31,715 nucleotides of DNA from a virus, in the IMG/VR virus record IMGVR_UViG_3300017951_000065, positions 1 through 31,715 of that record. One strand, given 5' to 3'. Positions 1 through 8,241 of this stretch are shown here, piece by piece. Under the pieces are notes generated by a model. That model was not told the origin of the DNA. It saw nothing but the letters and a program-made list of their open reading frames with translations, and did not search any database. The position numbers were made by a program, and so were the translations under genes. Within the stretch, counting starts at the first letter, position 1. Each line of letters opens with the position of its first letter.

Positions 1-1
1 T

Positions 2-58
2 ATTAACGAATTAAAGTCAAAATATGTTGAAATACCACCAAATAAGGAGAAGAAATGA
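2..58 (+). CDS. C-terminal fragment of an upstream gene (partial)
   Basis: Frame 2 is open from the window edge to a TGA at 56-58 and encodes an 18-residue tail, INELKSKYVEIPPNKEKK. The stop overlaps the ATG of the next gene in an ATGA arrangement, which is common between co-translated genes in this window. The product cannot be identified from so few residues. The following structural-type genes suggest a virion gene, but that is inference. Confidence 0.4.
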   Translation: MNELKSKYVEIPPNKEKK

Positions 59-909
59 AATTATATGGAGAAACTAGTAAAGGCGCCTTGAAAGCAATTG
101 CTAGTATATTAGAAAAAAAAGAAACTGCTCGAGAAGAAGAAGAGAAATTAAAAGGCAAACAGCATAAGTTGGATGTTGATGGTGATGGTGACATTGAAGC
201 TGATGATCTTGCAAAGTTAAGAGCAAAGAAGAAGAAAAAGAAAAAAGAAAATACTGATGCTAAAACACAGGATAATTCTTCAGTTACTAATAATGGTAAA
301 GATGAAGTTGATATGGATCCTGAAGTTGATAGTAAAGGTATGGACGAAGCAACTACTTTATATAGAGTTTCTGGTTCTAATGCTCAAGGAAATATTCAAG
401 CAAGAGATGTTAATCATGCAACAGAATTAGCTAAAAAGAAGGGTATTAAGGGTAAACTAAATATCCAAGTTCATCCACATAATAAAGTAAATAAGTCTAG
501 TGTTGCAGAAACTGTCGTAAGATCTATTAAAGAAATTAGTAAAGCTACTAAGTCAGCATATGTTCAAAAAGCTACTGCAGATATTATATCAAAAAGTATG
601 GATATGGCTAGAGGTATTAGTTCTGGAGATAAGAAAGCTACAGATAAAGCATTTAACAAAGTAAATAAAAGATCAAAAGGTATTCAAAATATTACGCATA
701 AAGCTTTATATAAAAATGAAGAGAAACTTAATGAGTTATCTCCAGAAACTTTAAAAAGATATAAAGACGCAGTAGATAAGAAACATACTGTTAAAGGCGT
801 AACCAGACTCACTTCTACAGGTCAAGTACAGAAATTTAAAGATGCAAACCAAATGCATAAGCGTGATACTGGAGTTGCTCGTGCAACTAATAGACTTAAT
901 AAGAAGTAA
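55..909 (+). CDS. Lys-rich structural-type protein with an EF-hand-like loop
   Basis: This is a 284-aa soluble protein preceded by AAGGAG. Residues 40-51 (DVDGDGDIEADD) form a calcium-binding EF-hand/dockerin-type loop with acidic residues at loop positions 1, 3, 5, 7, 9 and 12. A run of lysines follows at 58-67. The middle (about 110-150) contains a segment starting LYRVSGSNAQGNIQARDVNHATELAKKKG, split here only as a description, and the C-terminal half is basic and helical. There is no signal peptide or membrane segment. The context (upstream of virion-type genes) suggests a head or scaffold-associated protein. The EF-hand is seen directly; the structural role is inferred. Confidence 0.75.
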   Translation: MKLYGETSKGALKAIASILEKKETAREEEEKLKGKQHKLDVDGDGDIEADDLAKLRAKKKKKKKENTDAKTQDNSSVTNNGKDEVDMDPEVDSKGMDEATTLYRVSGSNAQGNIQARDVNHATELAKKKGIKGKLNIQVHPHNKVNKSSVAETVVRSIKEISKATKSAYVQKATADIISKSMDMARGISSGDKKATDKAFNKVNKRSKGIQNITHKALYKNEEKLNELSPETLKRYKDAVDKKHTVKGVTRLTSTGQVQKFKDANQMHKRDTGVARATNRLNKK

Positions 910-911
910 AG

Positions 912-1184
912 ATGGCATTTAATCACGGAAAACTCATTGTTGGAGGGATTACTAAGAAAGAGGCAGAGCCTCGTAAGAGGAATCCTAACACTAAATCAAT
1001 TGCAGAGATTCGTGCATTAAGAAGAAAACAAGCAACACCTAAAAAGGTTGTAAGTACAGTAAATAATGATAGTGTAGTAAAAATGAAAAAACCAAAACAG
1101 GTTGAAGCGGTAGTTGTTAACGGTAAGACAATTGAGAAAGCTTCTCCTTACTTATTAGATATGATTACCGACGAAAACGAATAA
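912..1184 (+). CDS. Small basic protein of unknown function
   Basis: This 90-aa ORF begins 2 nt after the preceding stop, with the AAGTAAAG region as a weak ribosome site, so it is probably translationally coupled. The protein is rich in Lys, Arg and Pro (for example RKRNPNTKSIAEIRALRRKQ) and ends in a more acidic tail, MITDENE. No domain is recognised and there is no membrane segment. It lies between two structural-type genes and is read in the same direction, so a minor virion or assembly role is possible but unproven. Confidence 0.65.
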   Translation: MAFNHGKLIVGGITKKEAEPRKRNPNTKSIAEIRALRRKQATPKKVVSTVNNDSVVKMKKPKQVEAVVVNGKTIEKASPYLLDMITDENE

Positions 1185-1187
1185 ATA
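1180..1187 (+). promoter_or_regulatory. Candidate T4-type late promoter (AATAAATA)
   Basis: AATAAATA lies at the end of the 90-aa gene, 36 nt before the ATG of the 331-aa structural gene, and no sigma70 -35 element is visible. NATAAATA is the general form of T4-family late promoters. In an A+T-rich genome such a match can arise by chance, so the support is mostly position. Confidence 0.35.
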
Positions 1188-1223
1188 ATTTATTAATTTA
1201 ATTTTTTTTAACAGGAGAAAAAA

Positions 1224-2219
1224 ATGGCACTTTGGGGAAATAAAGACCAAAAATCTGCTAATAGTGGAACCATTGCTATTGCTGCAAATGGTTTAGTCAC
1301 AGGAACAAGTACTGTTTTTGATGACGAATTAGTAGCAGGTGAATATCTTGTTGTAACTGATACTGAAACAAAGTATCGTGTTACTTCAGTAACAGATAAT
1401 ACAACATGTCAAGTTGTTGCACAGACACTTGGCGGAACAGTAACAGCAGTAGATGCTGGTAATAGTTATTCTATTCAGCAAGCACCTATCTATATATCTG
1501 CATCACGTGTAGGAACATCAGCAAACGATTGTTTATTTGTAGATGCTACAGAGGCTGGTGTATCAGACGGTCCTGTTGTTTCATTACAAATTTCAGATTC
1601 AGGATCTGGATATAATGCAAATGCAACTGCAACAATTGCTGGTGCAGGATCTTCTGCAACTGCTAATGCAGAAGCAAATTCATCAGGTAGGATTGCTACA
1701 TTAAATCTTACAGCTGGCGGTACCGATTACTACGATGGTAACACAACAGTTACTATTGCAGCACCTGCAGCTCAATCATTTAATGCATTAACAGCAGTAT
1801 CAAATACAGCTGATACAATTACATTAGCTGGTGCTGGTACTTGGGCAGTTGGAGATCAAGCAACATATGCTGTAGCATCAGGTAATACTGCAGTTGATGG
1901 ATTAGTAGATGGAACAACATACTTTGTATCATTTGCGAATTCTACAGTAATTGCATTAGCTGCTACTGAAGGTGGTGCTAACATCGATTTAACAGCTGGT
2001 ACTAGTGAAACAGGACACACACTAACTGGTGAAACTGCTACTGGTGTTGCAGTTGTTGGTGGTGCAAATCCAGTTGCTCACTCAGGTTGGAACTTAAGAA
2101 CAGTTGGAACTGGTGGTAGAGCTGGAAGAGTATCATATGAAACACTTGTTGCAATGGGTACATCTGCATCAGATGCTGGTGATACTAACTTAGATGATAC
2201 CATCTTACCAGATAGTTAA
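1224..2219 (+). CDS. Virion structural protein, MALWGN-type, Ala/Gly/Thr-rich
   Basis: This 331-aa protein follows a clear AGGAG site. The N-terminus (MALWGNKDQKSANSGTIAI) matches what I recall as a conserved structural protein of marine T4-like phages, with a beta-rich domain around residues 10-90 (GTSTVF, YLVVTDTETKYRV). Residues about 112-175 look like an inserted pair of beta repeats (SDSGSGYNANATATI, then AGGTDYYDGNTTVTI), a theme of phage fibres. Residues about 180-270 contain another beta module (GTTYFVSF...GHTLTG). The C-terminus returns to a simple motif, GGRAGRVSYETLVAMG. No catalytic motif is seen. A late structural role is likely; the exact position in the particle is unknown. Confidence 0.8.
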   Translation: MALWGNKDQKSANSGTIAIAANGLVTGTSTVFDDELVAGEYLVVTDTETKYRVTSVTDNTTCQVVAQTLGGTVTAVDAGNSYSIQQAPIYISASRVGTSANDCLFVDATEAGVSDGPVVSLQISDSGSGYNANATATIAGAGSSATANAEANSSGRIATLNLTAGGTDYYDGNTTVTIAAPAAQSFNALTAVSNTADTITLAGAGTWAVGDQATYAVASGNTAVDGLVDGTTYFVSFANSTVIALAATEGGANIDLTAGTSETGHTLTGETATGVAVVGGANPVAHSGWNLRTVGTGGRAGRVSYETLVAMGTSASDAGDTNLDDTILPDS

Positions 2220-2225
2220 TAAGTA

Positions 2226-2576
2226 ATGGTTGATCGAGCAAAAAAAATCACTGAGTTGTCGGCCTTAACTGCGCCGGCAACTGGTGACTATCTTATTATT
2301 GAGGATGATCCAAGTGGAACTCCAGAAACAAAGTACATTACTGTTGGTAATTTACTTAATACTGGTTTAATTAACACCGCTGCTTTAGCGGCTGCAAATA
2401 CTACTTCAAAAGGAACTGTAATCGTTAGTGAAAATTTATCTATTAATGCTACTGGTTATCTATCAGTTAGTGTTACTGGACCTTATGCTAATGATGAAGC
2501 TGCTAATACAGGTGGTATTGCAAATGGATCATTATATTATACTGCTGATGGAGACGTAAAAATACGACTTAGTTAA
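2226..2576 (+). CDS. Small fibre- or collar-like structural protein
   Basis: The 116-aa product begins with a segment typical of phage fibre N-termini (KKITELSALTAPATGDYLII, followed by EDDPSGTPETKYITVGNLL). It ends with YANDEAANTGGIANGSLYYTADGDVKIRLS, quoted only as the two motifs GGIANGSLYYTADGDVKIRL and YANDEA. Both motifs recur in unrelated phage tail proteins, where they frame longer fibres; here they are almost directly joined. It starts 6 nt after the preceding stop, so the two are probably co-translated. It is assigned as a virion protein by sequence flavour and position. Whether it is a shortened fibre or a complete adaptor is not known. Confidence 0.7.
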   Translation: MVDRAKKITELSALTAPATGDYLIIEDDPSGTPETKYITVGNLLNTGLINTAALAAANTTSKGTVIVSENLSINATGYLSVSVTGPYANDEAANTGGIANGSLYYTADGDVKIRLS

Positions 2577-2578
2577 TA

Positions 2579-2965
2579 ATGCAATTTGAAACACTGACTG
2601 AAGATAACTTTATATTATATGCTGCTAAATGTTATGATAATCCAAACTGTCATAACATTAACGAATTTTATGATGATTTAAACAAGTTTAAATACTTGAA
2701 AAAGTTGTTTTATAGATATAGAGTAGATGGTGTTTTAAAAGAAAGACTTATAACTAATCATATTATTGTCTTACAGAATGTATTTGGAGTACCAGAAATA
2801 TCAAATATGTTATTTCTAAAGTTAAGTGAATATAGAAAAGAGTTAAAACCTTTTTTAGTTTTATTGAACATTATGCCAGATTACATCAATATAAATTATA
2901 ATAAGATACTTGCAAGTGATATACCAATGGATTCATTCATAGTAGAAAAATTAAGGAAGATTTAA
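2579..2965 (+). CDS. Conserved hypothetical phage protein (128 aa)
   Basis: The protein starts MQFETLTEDNFILYAAKCYDN and is rich in aromatic and basic residues, with several predicted helices and no signal or transmembrane segment. Its start lies 2 nt after the previous stop, and its stop TAA overlaps the next ATG (TAATG), so it sits in a tightly coupled operon. I recognise the N-terminal pattern as one recurring in marine T4-like phages but know no function. A tail or packaging accessory role would fit the context; this is inference. Confidence 0.7.
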   Translation: MQFETLTEDNFILYAAKCYDNPNCHNINEFYDDLNKFKYLKKLFYRYRVDGVLKERLITNHIIVLQNVFGVPEISNMLFLKLSEYRKELKPFLVLLNIMPDYININYNKILASDIPMDSFIVEKLRKI

Positions 2966-3489
2966 TGGCACAGGTCCCACGATTAGTAAACGTTTATATG
3001 GCTTATCAATTTGTAAAAAGATTGGTACAACCATTTGAAGAATGGGAAGCATATAAACTTGGTATCATTGATAAAGATGGTAAAGTACTAAGAAAGAGAA
3101 ATACTTTAACATTTATCAAAGAGAAAGAAGCGTGGGGATTATTTGAAATCTTAATTGCTAATATGAAAAAGTTATTGAACCGTCTGCCAGGTGGACAACA
3201 AAGAATTAAAAACATTGTGGCTGCATTACTCCTGTTAAAAGAAGGTAAGACCTTAAAAAATACAGCTATAATGGAAGAAAGACTTCATGAATATATGAAG
3301 AAGTATCAAAAAGAGATGATGACCGCTGGCAGCGGTGATATTGCAGGAATAGGGGTTGGAGATCAAGGAGAACCAGGTGTTACGCCTAAGATGATGAAAA
3401 GACATCAAAAGCGTACACAAGTTCTTAGTCGACAACAGTTTTCATTTCAAAAACAAAAAAAGAAGAAAAAAGATGCAAAGCTGGTATAG
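2965..3489 (+). CDS. Conserved hypothetical basic protein (174 aa)
   Basis: The first two thirds are predicted helical (VYMAYQFVKRLVQPFEEWEA, LLNRLPGGQQRIKNIVAALL). Residues about 120-140 contain a Gly-rich linker (GSGDIAGIGVGDQGEPG) and the C-terminus is strongly basic (KQKKKKKDAKLV). The start overlaps the preceding stop by one base. No catalytic motif is seen. The Gly linker followed by a Lys tail suggests nucleic-acid or capsid-surface contact, but that is only inference. Confidence 0.7.
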   Translation: MAQVPRLVNVYMAYQFVKRLVQPFEEWEAYKLGIIDKDGKVLRKRNTLTFIKEKEAWGLFEILIANMKKLLNRLPGGQQRIKNIVAALLLLKEGKTLKNTAIMEERLHEYMKKYQKEMMTAGSGDIAGIGVGDQGEPGVTPKMMKRHQKRTQVLSRQQFSFQKQKKKKKDAKLV

Positions 3490-3519
3490 TTTTTTCTTAT
3501 ATTATAATAAAGGAACGTT

Positions 3520-3753
3520 ATGGAAACATTAGATACAACCTCGAGGATCGCAGTGTTAGAGAAAGAAGTTAAAATAGTAGTAGAAGTTTTAAAGGAAATC
3601 AAACAAGAGCAGAAAGAGCAGCATGAAGATATGATGCATAAGATTGAAACCTTAGAAAAGAAGATGAGTGTCATTGAAAGGTGGAGATGGATGATTATTG
3701 GAGGATCTGCAGTTCTTGGTTATTTACTTGCTCATTGGCAATTTTTTCAATAA
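3520..3753 (+). CDS. Small coiled-coil membrane protein, XhlA-like architecture
   Basis: This 77-aa protein starts after an AAAGGA site. Residues about 8-52 form a heptad-rich coiled coil (IAVLEKEVKIVVEVLKEI...KIETLEKKMSVIERW). Residues about 54-74 are one hydrophobic span, WRWMIIGGSAVLGYLLAHW. A short coiled coil followed by one C-terminal membrane helix is the architecture of haemolysin XhlA/holin-accessory proteins. It is the last gene before an early-type promoter. A holin-related or membrane-anchor role is possible; the sequence alone does not decide. Confidence 0.7.
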   Translation: METLDTTSRIAVLEKEVKIVVEVLKEIKQEQKEQHEDMMHKIETLEKKMSVIERWRWMIIGGSAVLGYLLAHWQFFQ

Positions 3754-3787
3754 AACAGTTTACATAAAATAGAAAATATGGTATAAT
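3754..3787 (+). promoter_or_regulatory. Early-type promoter upstream of the primase gene
   Basis: The -35 region is AACAGTTTACA (3754-3764, core TTTACA at 3759-3764). A 17-bp spacer leads to TATAAT at 3782-3787, preceded by TG in an extended -10 (TGGTATAAT). T4 early promoters are known for a GTTTAC-type -35. The primase ATG is at 3821. The -35 begins right after the stop of the preceding gene, marking a transcription-unit boundary. Confidence 0.85.
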
Positions 3788-3820
3788 AACTTTATAGGAA
3801 AGCAACTATAAGGTTATATT

Positions 3821-4846
3821 ATGTCATGGTTAAGTCATAAGTACATTGGTCTATTATCATCTAGACTACAACAATTCAAAAGAAAAGATCAAAACTCATA
3901 CAACTTCAGATGTCCATCTTGTGGTGATAGTAAGAGAGATAAGTTAAAAGCACGTGGATGGATATATCCAAAAGAATCAAAACTTCTTTATTACTGCTTT
4001 AACTGTTCAATATCATTAAGTATTGGAAGACTTGTAAAGTTAGTTGATCCATATCTTTATGAAGATTATCTCAAAGAAACATTAAAAGAGAAGTATGGTG
4101 ATAATCCAAAAAGAGAAGATATAATTACTGACTTTGTAAAGAAGATGAAGAAACCAAAGTTCATCTCAAATACACAGTTAAAATCTTTGAAAAAAATATC
4201 ACAATTGTCTCATGATCACGCGGCGAAACTATATATAATAAACCGGAAGTTGAAAAACTTCTATCATTCTCAACTCTTTTGGGCAGATAAGTTTAAGGCA
4301 TTTACAAACTCAGTTCTTCCAAATAAGTTTAGTAGTACAAATATTGATGATGGTAGAATTATTATTCCGTTTATTGATGAGAATAATAACTTCTTTGGAT
4401 TTCAAGGTCGAACATTAAATAAGCACGATGATTTACGATACATTACTATTATGCTTGAAGATCGACCTAAGGTCTTTAACTTGAACAATATAAAGAAGGA
4501 TGAGAAGGTATATATATTCGAAGGTCCTTTCGATGCAACATTTATACCTAATTCAATAGCAATGGCCGGTGGTGATTTTATCAATGATGTACAAAAGCTG
4601 AATTTAAATGATATAGTGATTGTTTATGATAATGAACCGAGAAACAAAGATACAATAAAGAAGATGGAGAAGGCAATAGCAAATTCGTATAACATTTGTA
4701 TATGGCCCGATGATTTACAATATAAAGATATTAATGATATGATATTAAATAACTATTCAGCTGATAAAATTAAAGATATGATTGACTCTTCAACTGTGAA
4801 TGGTCTCGAAGCTCAGCTAAGGTTATCACAGTGGAGGAAGGCGTGA
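3821..4846 (+). CDS. 61: DNA primase, T4 gp61-like
   Basis: This 341-aa enzyme makes RNA primers for lagging-strand synthesis and acts with the gp41-type helicase. An N-terminal zinc-binding domain is visible with C31-x2-C34 (CPSC) and C59-x2-C62 (CFNC). A TOPRIM catalytic core follows, with the conserved glutamate at E234 in YIFEGPFDATF and an acidic motif at D270 (IVIVYDNEPRN). The length matches T4 gp61 (about 340 aa). It is the first gene of an early unit driven by the promoter at 3754-3787, and its TGA overlaps the GTG start of thyX. The partner helicase gene is not in the window. Confidence 0.93.
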   Translation: MSWLSHKYIGLLSSRLQQFKRKDQNSYNFRCPSCGDSKRDKLKARGWIYPKESKLLYYCFNCSISLSIGRLVKLVDPYLYEDYLKETLKEKYGDNPKREDIITDFVKKMKKPKFISNTQLKSLKKISQLSHDHAAKLYIINRKLKNFYHSQLFWADKFKAFTNSVLPNKFSSTNIDDGRIIIPFIDENNNFFGFQGRTLNKHDDLRYITIMLEDRPKVFNLNNIKKDEKVYIFEGPFDATFIPNSIAMAGGDFINDVQKLNLNDIVIVYDNEPRNKDTIKKMEKAIANSYNICIWPDDLQYKDINDMILNNYSADKIKDMIDSSTVNGLEAQLRLSQWRKA

Positions 4847-5541
4847 AAGTAAAACTGATATCGTATTCTAAGGTTGAAGACTTAGAAATAGATGATGCAA
4901 CACCGATGGATCTTGTCGCATATTGTGCAAGAGTTTCAAATCCATCAAATCAAACAAATAAAAATACATCAGAGAAATTGCTTCAATATTTAATTAAGCA
5001 TAAACATTGGAGTCCTTTTGAGATGATTAGTGCATGTCTTGAAATAGAAACAACAAGAGATATTGCACGACAAATATTAAGACATAGATCATTTTCTTTT
5101 CAGGAATTTAGTCAACGTTATGCAGATCCCGTAAAAGAACTTGACTTTGTTTTACGTGAAGGAAGATTACAAGATTTAAAAAATAGACAAAACTCAATTG
5201 AATTAGATGAATCTGATATATCACAAAGAGTTCTTAATCATGAGTGGAAAAGAAGACAAGAAGTTGTTATTGAACTTGTAAAGAATAGTTATAAATGGGC
5301 AATGAATAATAATATTGCAAAAGAACAAGCAAGAGCGATATTGCCTGAAGGATTAACAGTATCTCGATTGTATATGAATGGAACATTGCGATCGTGGATA
5401 CATTTTATTGAACTACGTTCAGGTCATGGTACTCAAGCAGAACATATGGCAGTTGCAAGAGAATGTGGAAAAGTTATTGCTAAGATTTTTCCATTAATGA
5501 AAGATTTTATACATGAAGAAAAGATAGGTAAAGAAATTTAG
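4843..5541 (+). CDS. thyX: Flavin-dependent thymidylate synthase ThyX
   Basis: ThyX converts dUMP to dTMP using methylenetetrahydrofolate and reduced FAD. The signature RHRSFSFQEFSQRY lies at residues 80-93. The C-terminal part contains YMNGTLRSWIHFIELRSG, with the conserved substrate- and flavin-binding Arg/His region. I place the start at GTG 4843 (232 aa), because GGAGG at 4833-4837 sits 5 nt upstream and the GTGA overlap couples it to the primase stop. An upstream in-frame GTG at 4831 would lie inside that ribosome site. With nrdA, thioredoxin and nrdB downstream it completes a dTTP supply cassette. Confidence 0.95.
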   Translation: MKVKLISYSKVEDLEIDDATPMDLVAYCARVSNPSNQTNKNTSEKLLQYLIKHKHWSPFEMISACLEIETTRDIARQILRHRSFSFQEFSQRYADPVKELDFVLREGRLQDLKNRQNSIELDESDISQRVLNHEWKRRQEVVIELVKNSYKWAMNNNIAKEQARAILPEGLTVSRLYMNGTLRSWIHFIELRSGHGTQAEHMAVARECGKVIAKIFPLMKDFIHEEKIGKEI

Positions 5542-5549
5542 GAGGGAAT

Positions 5550-7337
5550 ATGAAATACAAAATTGAAACAGACGAATCACGAAATGGTTTGTTTGATGAC
5601 TTAGGAATTGTGCGACTAAAAGAATCATATATGAGAGAGGATGAATCATCTCCTCAAGAAAGATTTGCTTTTGTCTCATCGATGTTTGGTTCAAATCAGG
5701 AACATGCACAGCGTTTATATGAATATTCTTCAAAACATTGGTTAAGTTATAGCACACCGATTTTATCCTTCGGCAGATCAAAAAAAGGTTTACCTATCAG
5801 TTGTTTCCTTCCATACCTTGATGATTCTGCTGAAGGTCTTGTTGAATGTTTATCAGAAGTTAATTGGTTATCTATGTTAGGTGGTGGTGTAGGTATTGGT
5901 GTTGCAATACGATCTGCAGATGAAAAGTCTGTTGGTGTTATGCCACATCTAAAAACATATGATGCAAGTTCATTAGCATACCGACAAGGTAGAACACGAA
6001 GAGGAAGTTATGCTGCATATTTAGATATCTCACATCCAGATATTATACAGTTCTTAGAATTAAGAAAACCAACCGGTGATCATAATATGCGTTGTTTAAA
6101 TCTTCATCATGGTATTAATATTACAGATGATTTTATGGAGAAGATAGAACATGCAATGTTAGATCCAAATTATGATGATACATGGGAATTAAGAGATCCT
6201 CATAGTGATGAAGTTAAAGATACAATTCCTGCTAAAGAATTATGGCAGAGAATATTAGAAATTAGAATGCAGACTGGAGAACCATATCTTCACTTTATTG
6301 ATACAAGTAATAAGAAGATGCCTAAGTGGCAAAAAGATCTTGGATTAAGTATTAAACAATCTAATCTTTGTTCAGAAATTATATTACCTACAGATGCAGA
6401 AAGAACTGCAGTATGTTGTTTATCATCAGTTAATTTAGAATATTTTGATGATTGGAAAACTGACAAATTATTCTTAAAAGATGTTGCTGAAATGTTAGAT
6501 AATGTTTTACAATACTTTATTGATAAAGCACCAAAAGAAATTAAAAGAGCAAAGTATTCTGCAATAAATGAAAGATCTATTGGTATTGGTGCATTAGGTT
6601 TTCATGCATACTTGCAAAGTAAAAATATTCCATTAGAATCTGCAAATGCTATTGGTGTAAATAAAAAAATGTTTTCTCATATGTCAAATATGTTAAAGAA
6701 AGCAAATAAAGAAATTGGTGCAGAAAGAGGTGAAGCACCTGATGCAAAAGGAACTGGTAATCGATTTAGTCATATGATGGCAATTGCACCAAATGCAAGT
6801 TCATCAATTATTATGGGAAATACTTCACCATCAATTGAACCATTTAGAGCAAATGCATATCGTCAAGATACAATGTCTGGTTCTCATTTAAATAAAAACA
6901 AATATCTAAATAGAATTCTTATTGAAGAATGTGAAAAGAATAATAAAGATATTGAAGAAGTATGGAGATCAATTATTGCAAATGATGGTTCAATACAACA
7001 TTTAACATGGTTAGATGAATGGACACGTGATGTATTTAAAACATCAATGGAGATTGATCAAAGATGGGTTATACAACTTGCAGCTGATAGACAAGAATAT
7101 ATTGATCAAGCGCAGTCATTAAATTTATTCTTTAGACCAAACTGTAACATTAAGTATTTACATGCAGTACATTTCCAAGCATGGAAGTCTGGATTAAAAA
7201 CATTATACTATTGCAGATCTGAAAAGATTGGTAAAGCAGATAAAGTTGCAAAGAGTATTGAACGTCAAGTTATTGAAGAAATTGATTTAACACAACTTGC
7301 ATCTGAAGGCGATGCATGTATTGCATGTGAAGGTTAA
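5550..7337 (+). CDS. nrdA: Ribonucleotide reductase large subunit NrdA (class Ia)
   Basis: This 595-aa protein reduces ribonucleotides to deoxyribonucleotides together with NrdB. All key residues are visible: C85 (PISCFLP) and C290 (CCLSS) as the redox pair, the active-site triad N272-C274-E276 in SNLCSE, Y553-Y554 for radical transfer (TLYYCRS), and the C-terminal thiols C590/C593 (CIACEG) recharged by thioredoxin. It is much shorter than cellular NrdA (about 760 aa) and starts close to the catalytic region, so the N-terminal ATP-cone for dATP feedback is missing, as in other phage versions. It is preceded by AGGAGGG and lies directly after thyX. No intron or frameshift interrupts it. Confidence 0.95.
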   Translation: MKYKIETDESRNGLFDDLGIVRLKESYMREDESSPQERFAFVSSMFGSNQEHAQRLYEYSSKHWLSYSTPILSFGRSKKGLPISCFLPYLDDSAEGLVECLSEVNWLSMLGGGVGIGVAIRSADEKSVGVMPHLKTYDASSLAYRQGRTRRGSYAAYLDISHPDIIQFLELRKPTGDHNMRCLNLHHGINITDDFMEKIEHAMLDPNYDDTWELRDPHSDEVKDTIPAKELWQRILEIRMQTGEPYLHFIDTSNKKMPKWQKDLGLSIKQSNLCSEIILPTDAERTAVCCLSSVNLEYFDDWKTDKLFLKDVAEMLDNVLQYFIDKAPKEIKRAKYSAINERSIGIGALGFHAYLQSKNIPLESANAIGVNKKMFSHMSNMLKKANKEIGAERGEAPDAKGTGNRFSHMMAIAPNASSSIIMGNTSPSIEPFRANAYRQDTMSGSHLNKNKYLNRILIEECEKNNKDIEEVWRSIIANDGSIQHLTWLDEWTRDVFKTSMEIDQRWVIQLAADRQEYIDQAQSLNLFFRPNCNIKYLHAVHFQAWKSGLKTLYYCRSEKIGKADKVAKSIERQVIEEIDLTQLASEGDACIACEG

Positions 7338-7339
7338 GT

Positions 7340-7984
7340 ATGAGTTTTTTAGTACATCCATTACCACCTAAACGATTATTTGTTAAGAAAGAATATCTCT
7401 ATGATTTACAAAAAGGTCATGGAGAGTTAACACCAGGAATTTGGATCTCTGTAAAATCAGTCGAAACAAAGGCATTATACTTTGAAACACTATTAACTGA
7501 TTATGGTGCATTATATGATAAGTTACCTTTATCAGCCTTTGTATGGCGAGAAGATATAAATAAAGAGGAACAACTACCTTTAGGTGTATTACAGTTATGG
7601 GATTGCTTTGATTATCATCTACGAGTTATACAGAAACCAATATTAGGTAGATGTGAATTTAGAGGTAAAGATGGTAAGTGGTATCCCGGTGATTATGAAT
7701 TTACAATTGATAACTGTCACCCAGATCAAAGTGTTTTAGATACTAATTTTTCAGAAGACGATCCAGAACACAAATCATTTAATATTATAAAATTAGATAA
7801 TGGTCAATTTGCAGCACAGCCAAATAATAGAGTTATTTGGAGAGACTCATCTTTGACCCCATCTAAATTGAAACAACCTGACTTTAAAGTATGTACACAA
7901 AATTATTGTGTTGAGACAGAACCAAAATGGTCAGTAGGACATACAGATGAATGGCAATATAAAGCGATAGGAGAGAAGGAATAA
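7340..7984 (+). CDS. Conserved hypothetical protein between nrdA and thioredoxin
   Basis: This 214-aa soluble protein starts 2 nt after the nrdA stop and its TAA overlaps the thioredoxin ATG (TAATG), so it is translated within the dNTP operon. It is rich in Trp, Tyr and Asp, with motifs LPLGVLQLWDCFDYHLRVI and KDGKWYPGDYEFTIDNCHP. The second resembles a beta-rich tail-type module rather than an enzyme site. No catalytic signature is recognised. Conservation of this position in relatives would argue for a role linked to nucleotide synthesis, but from sequence alone the function is unknown. Confidence 0.75.
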   Translation: MSFLVHPLPPKRLFVKKEYLYDLQKGHGELTPGIWISVKSVETKALYFETLLTDYGALYDKLPLSAFVWREDINKEEQLPLGVLQLWDCFDYHLRVIQKPILGRCEFRGKDGKWYPGDYEFTIDNCHPDQSVLDTNFSEDDPEHKSFNIIKLDNGQFAAQPNNRVIWRDSSLTPSKLKQPDFKVCTQNYCVETEPKWSVGHTDEWQYKAIGEKE

Positions 7985-8241
7985 TGAGAGTACTTAAGTT
8001 TTCAGCATCATGGTGTAATCCATGTAAGAACTTACAAAAGAGTTTACAAGAGAATGAAGATGTGTTAAAATATAAAGTTGAAGATATTGATATAGATGAA
8101 TCACTTGAAGAATCACAAAAGTATGGTATACGATCTGTACCTACAATAGTATTACTTGATGATGATAATAAGGAAGTTGCAAGATCAACAGACATAAAAT
8201 CAGCAAATCAATTAAGGGAGTGGACTGACAACAATGAGTAA
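7984..8241 (+). CDS. Thioredoxin/glutaredoxin-like redox protein
   Basis: This 85-aa minimal thioredoxin fold has the active site W10-C11-N-P-C14 (SASWCNPCK) and the cis-proline at P53 (SVPTIVLL). Thioredoxins re-reduce the C-terminal cysteines of class I ribonucleotide reductase. Its location between the two reductase subunits makes that the likely task. It is shorter than bacterial thioredoxin (about 105 aa), typical of phage forms. It overlaps nrdB by 8 nt, which suggests translational coupling. The WCNPC site differs from the classical WCGPC by Asn, which may alter redox potential (inference). Confidence 0.93.
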   Translation: MRVLKFSASWCNPCKNLQKSLQENEDVLKYKVEDIDIDESLEESQKYGIRSVPTIVLLDDDNKEVARSTDIKSANQLREWTDNNE

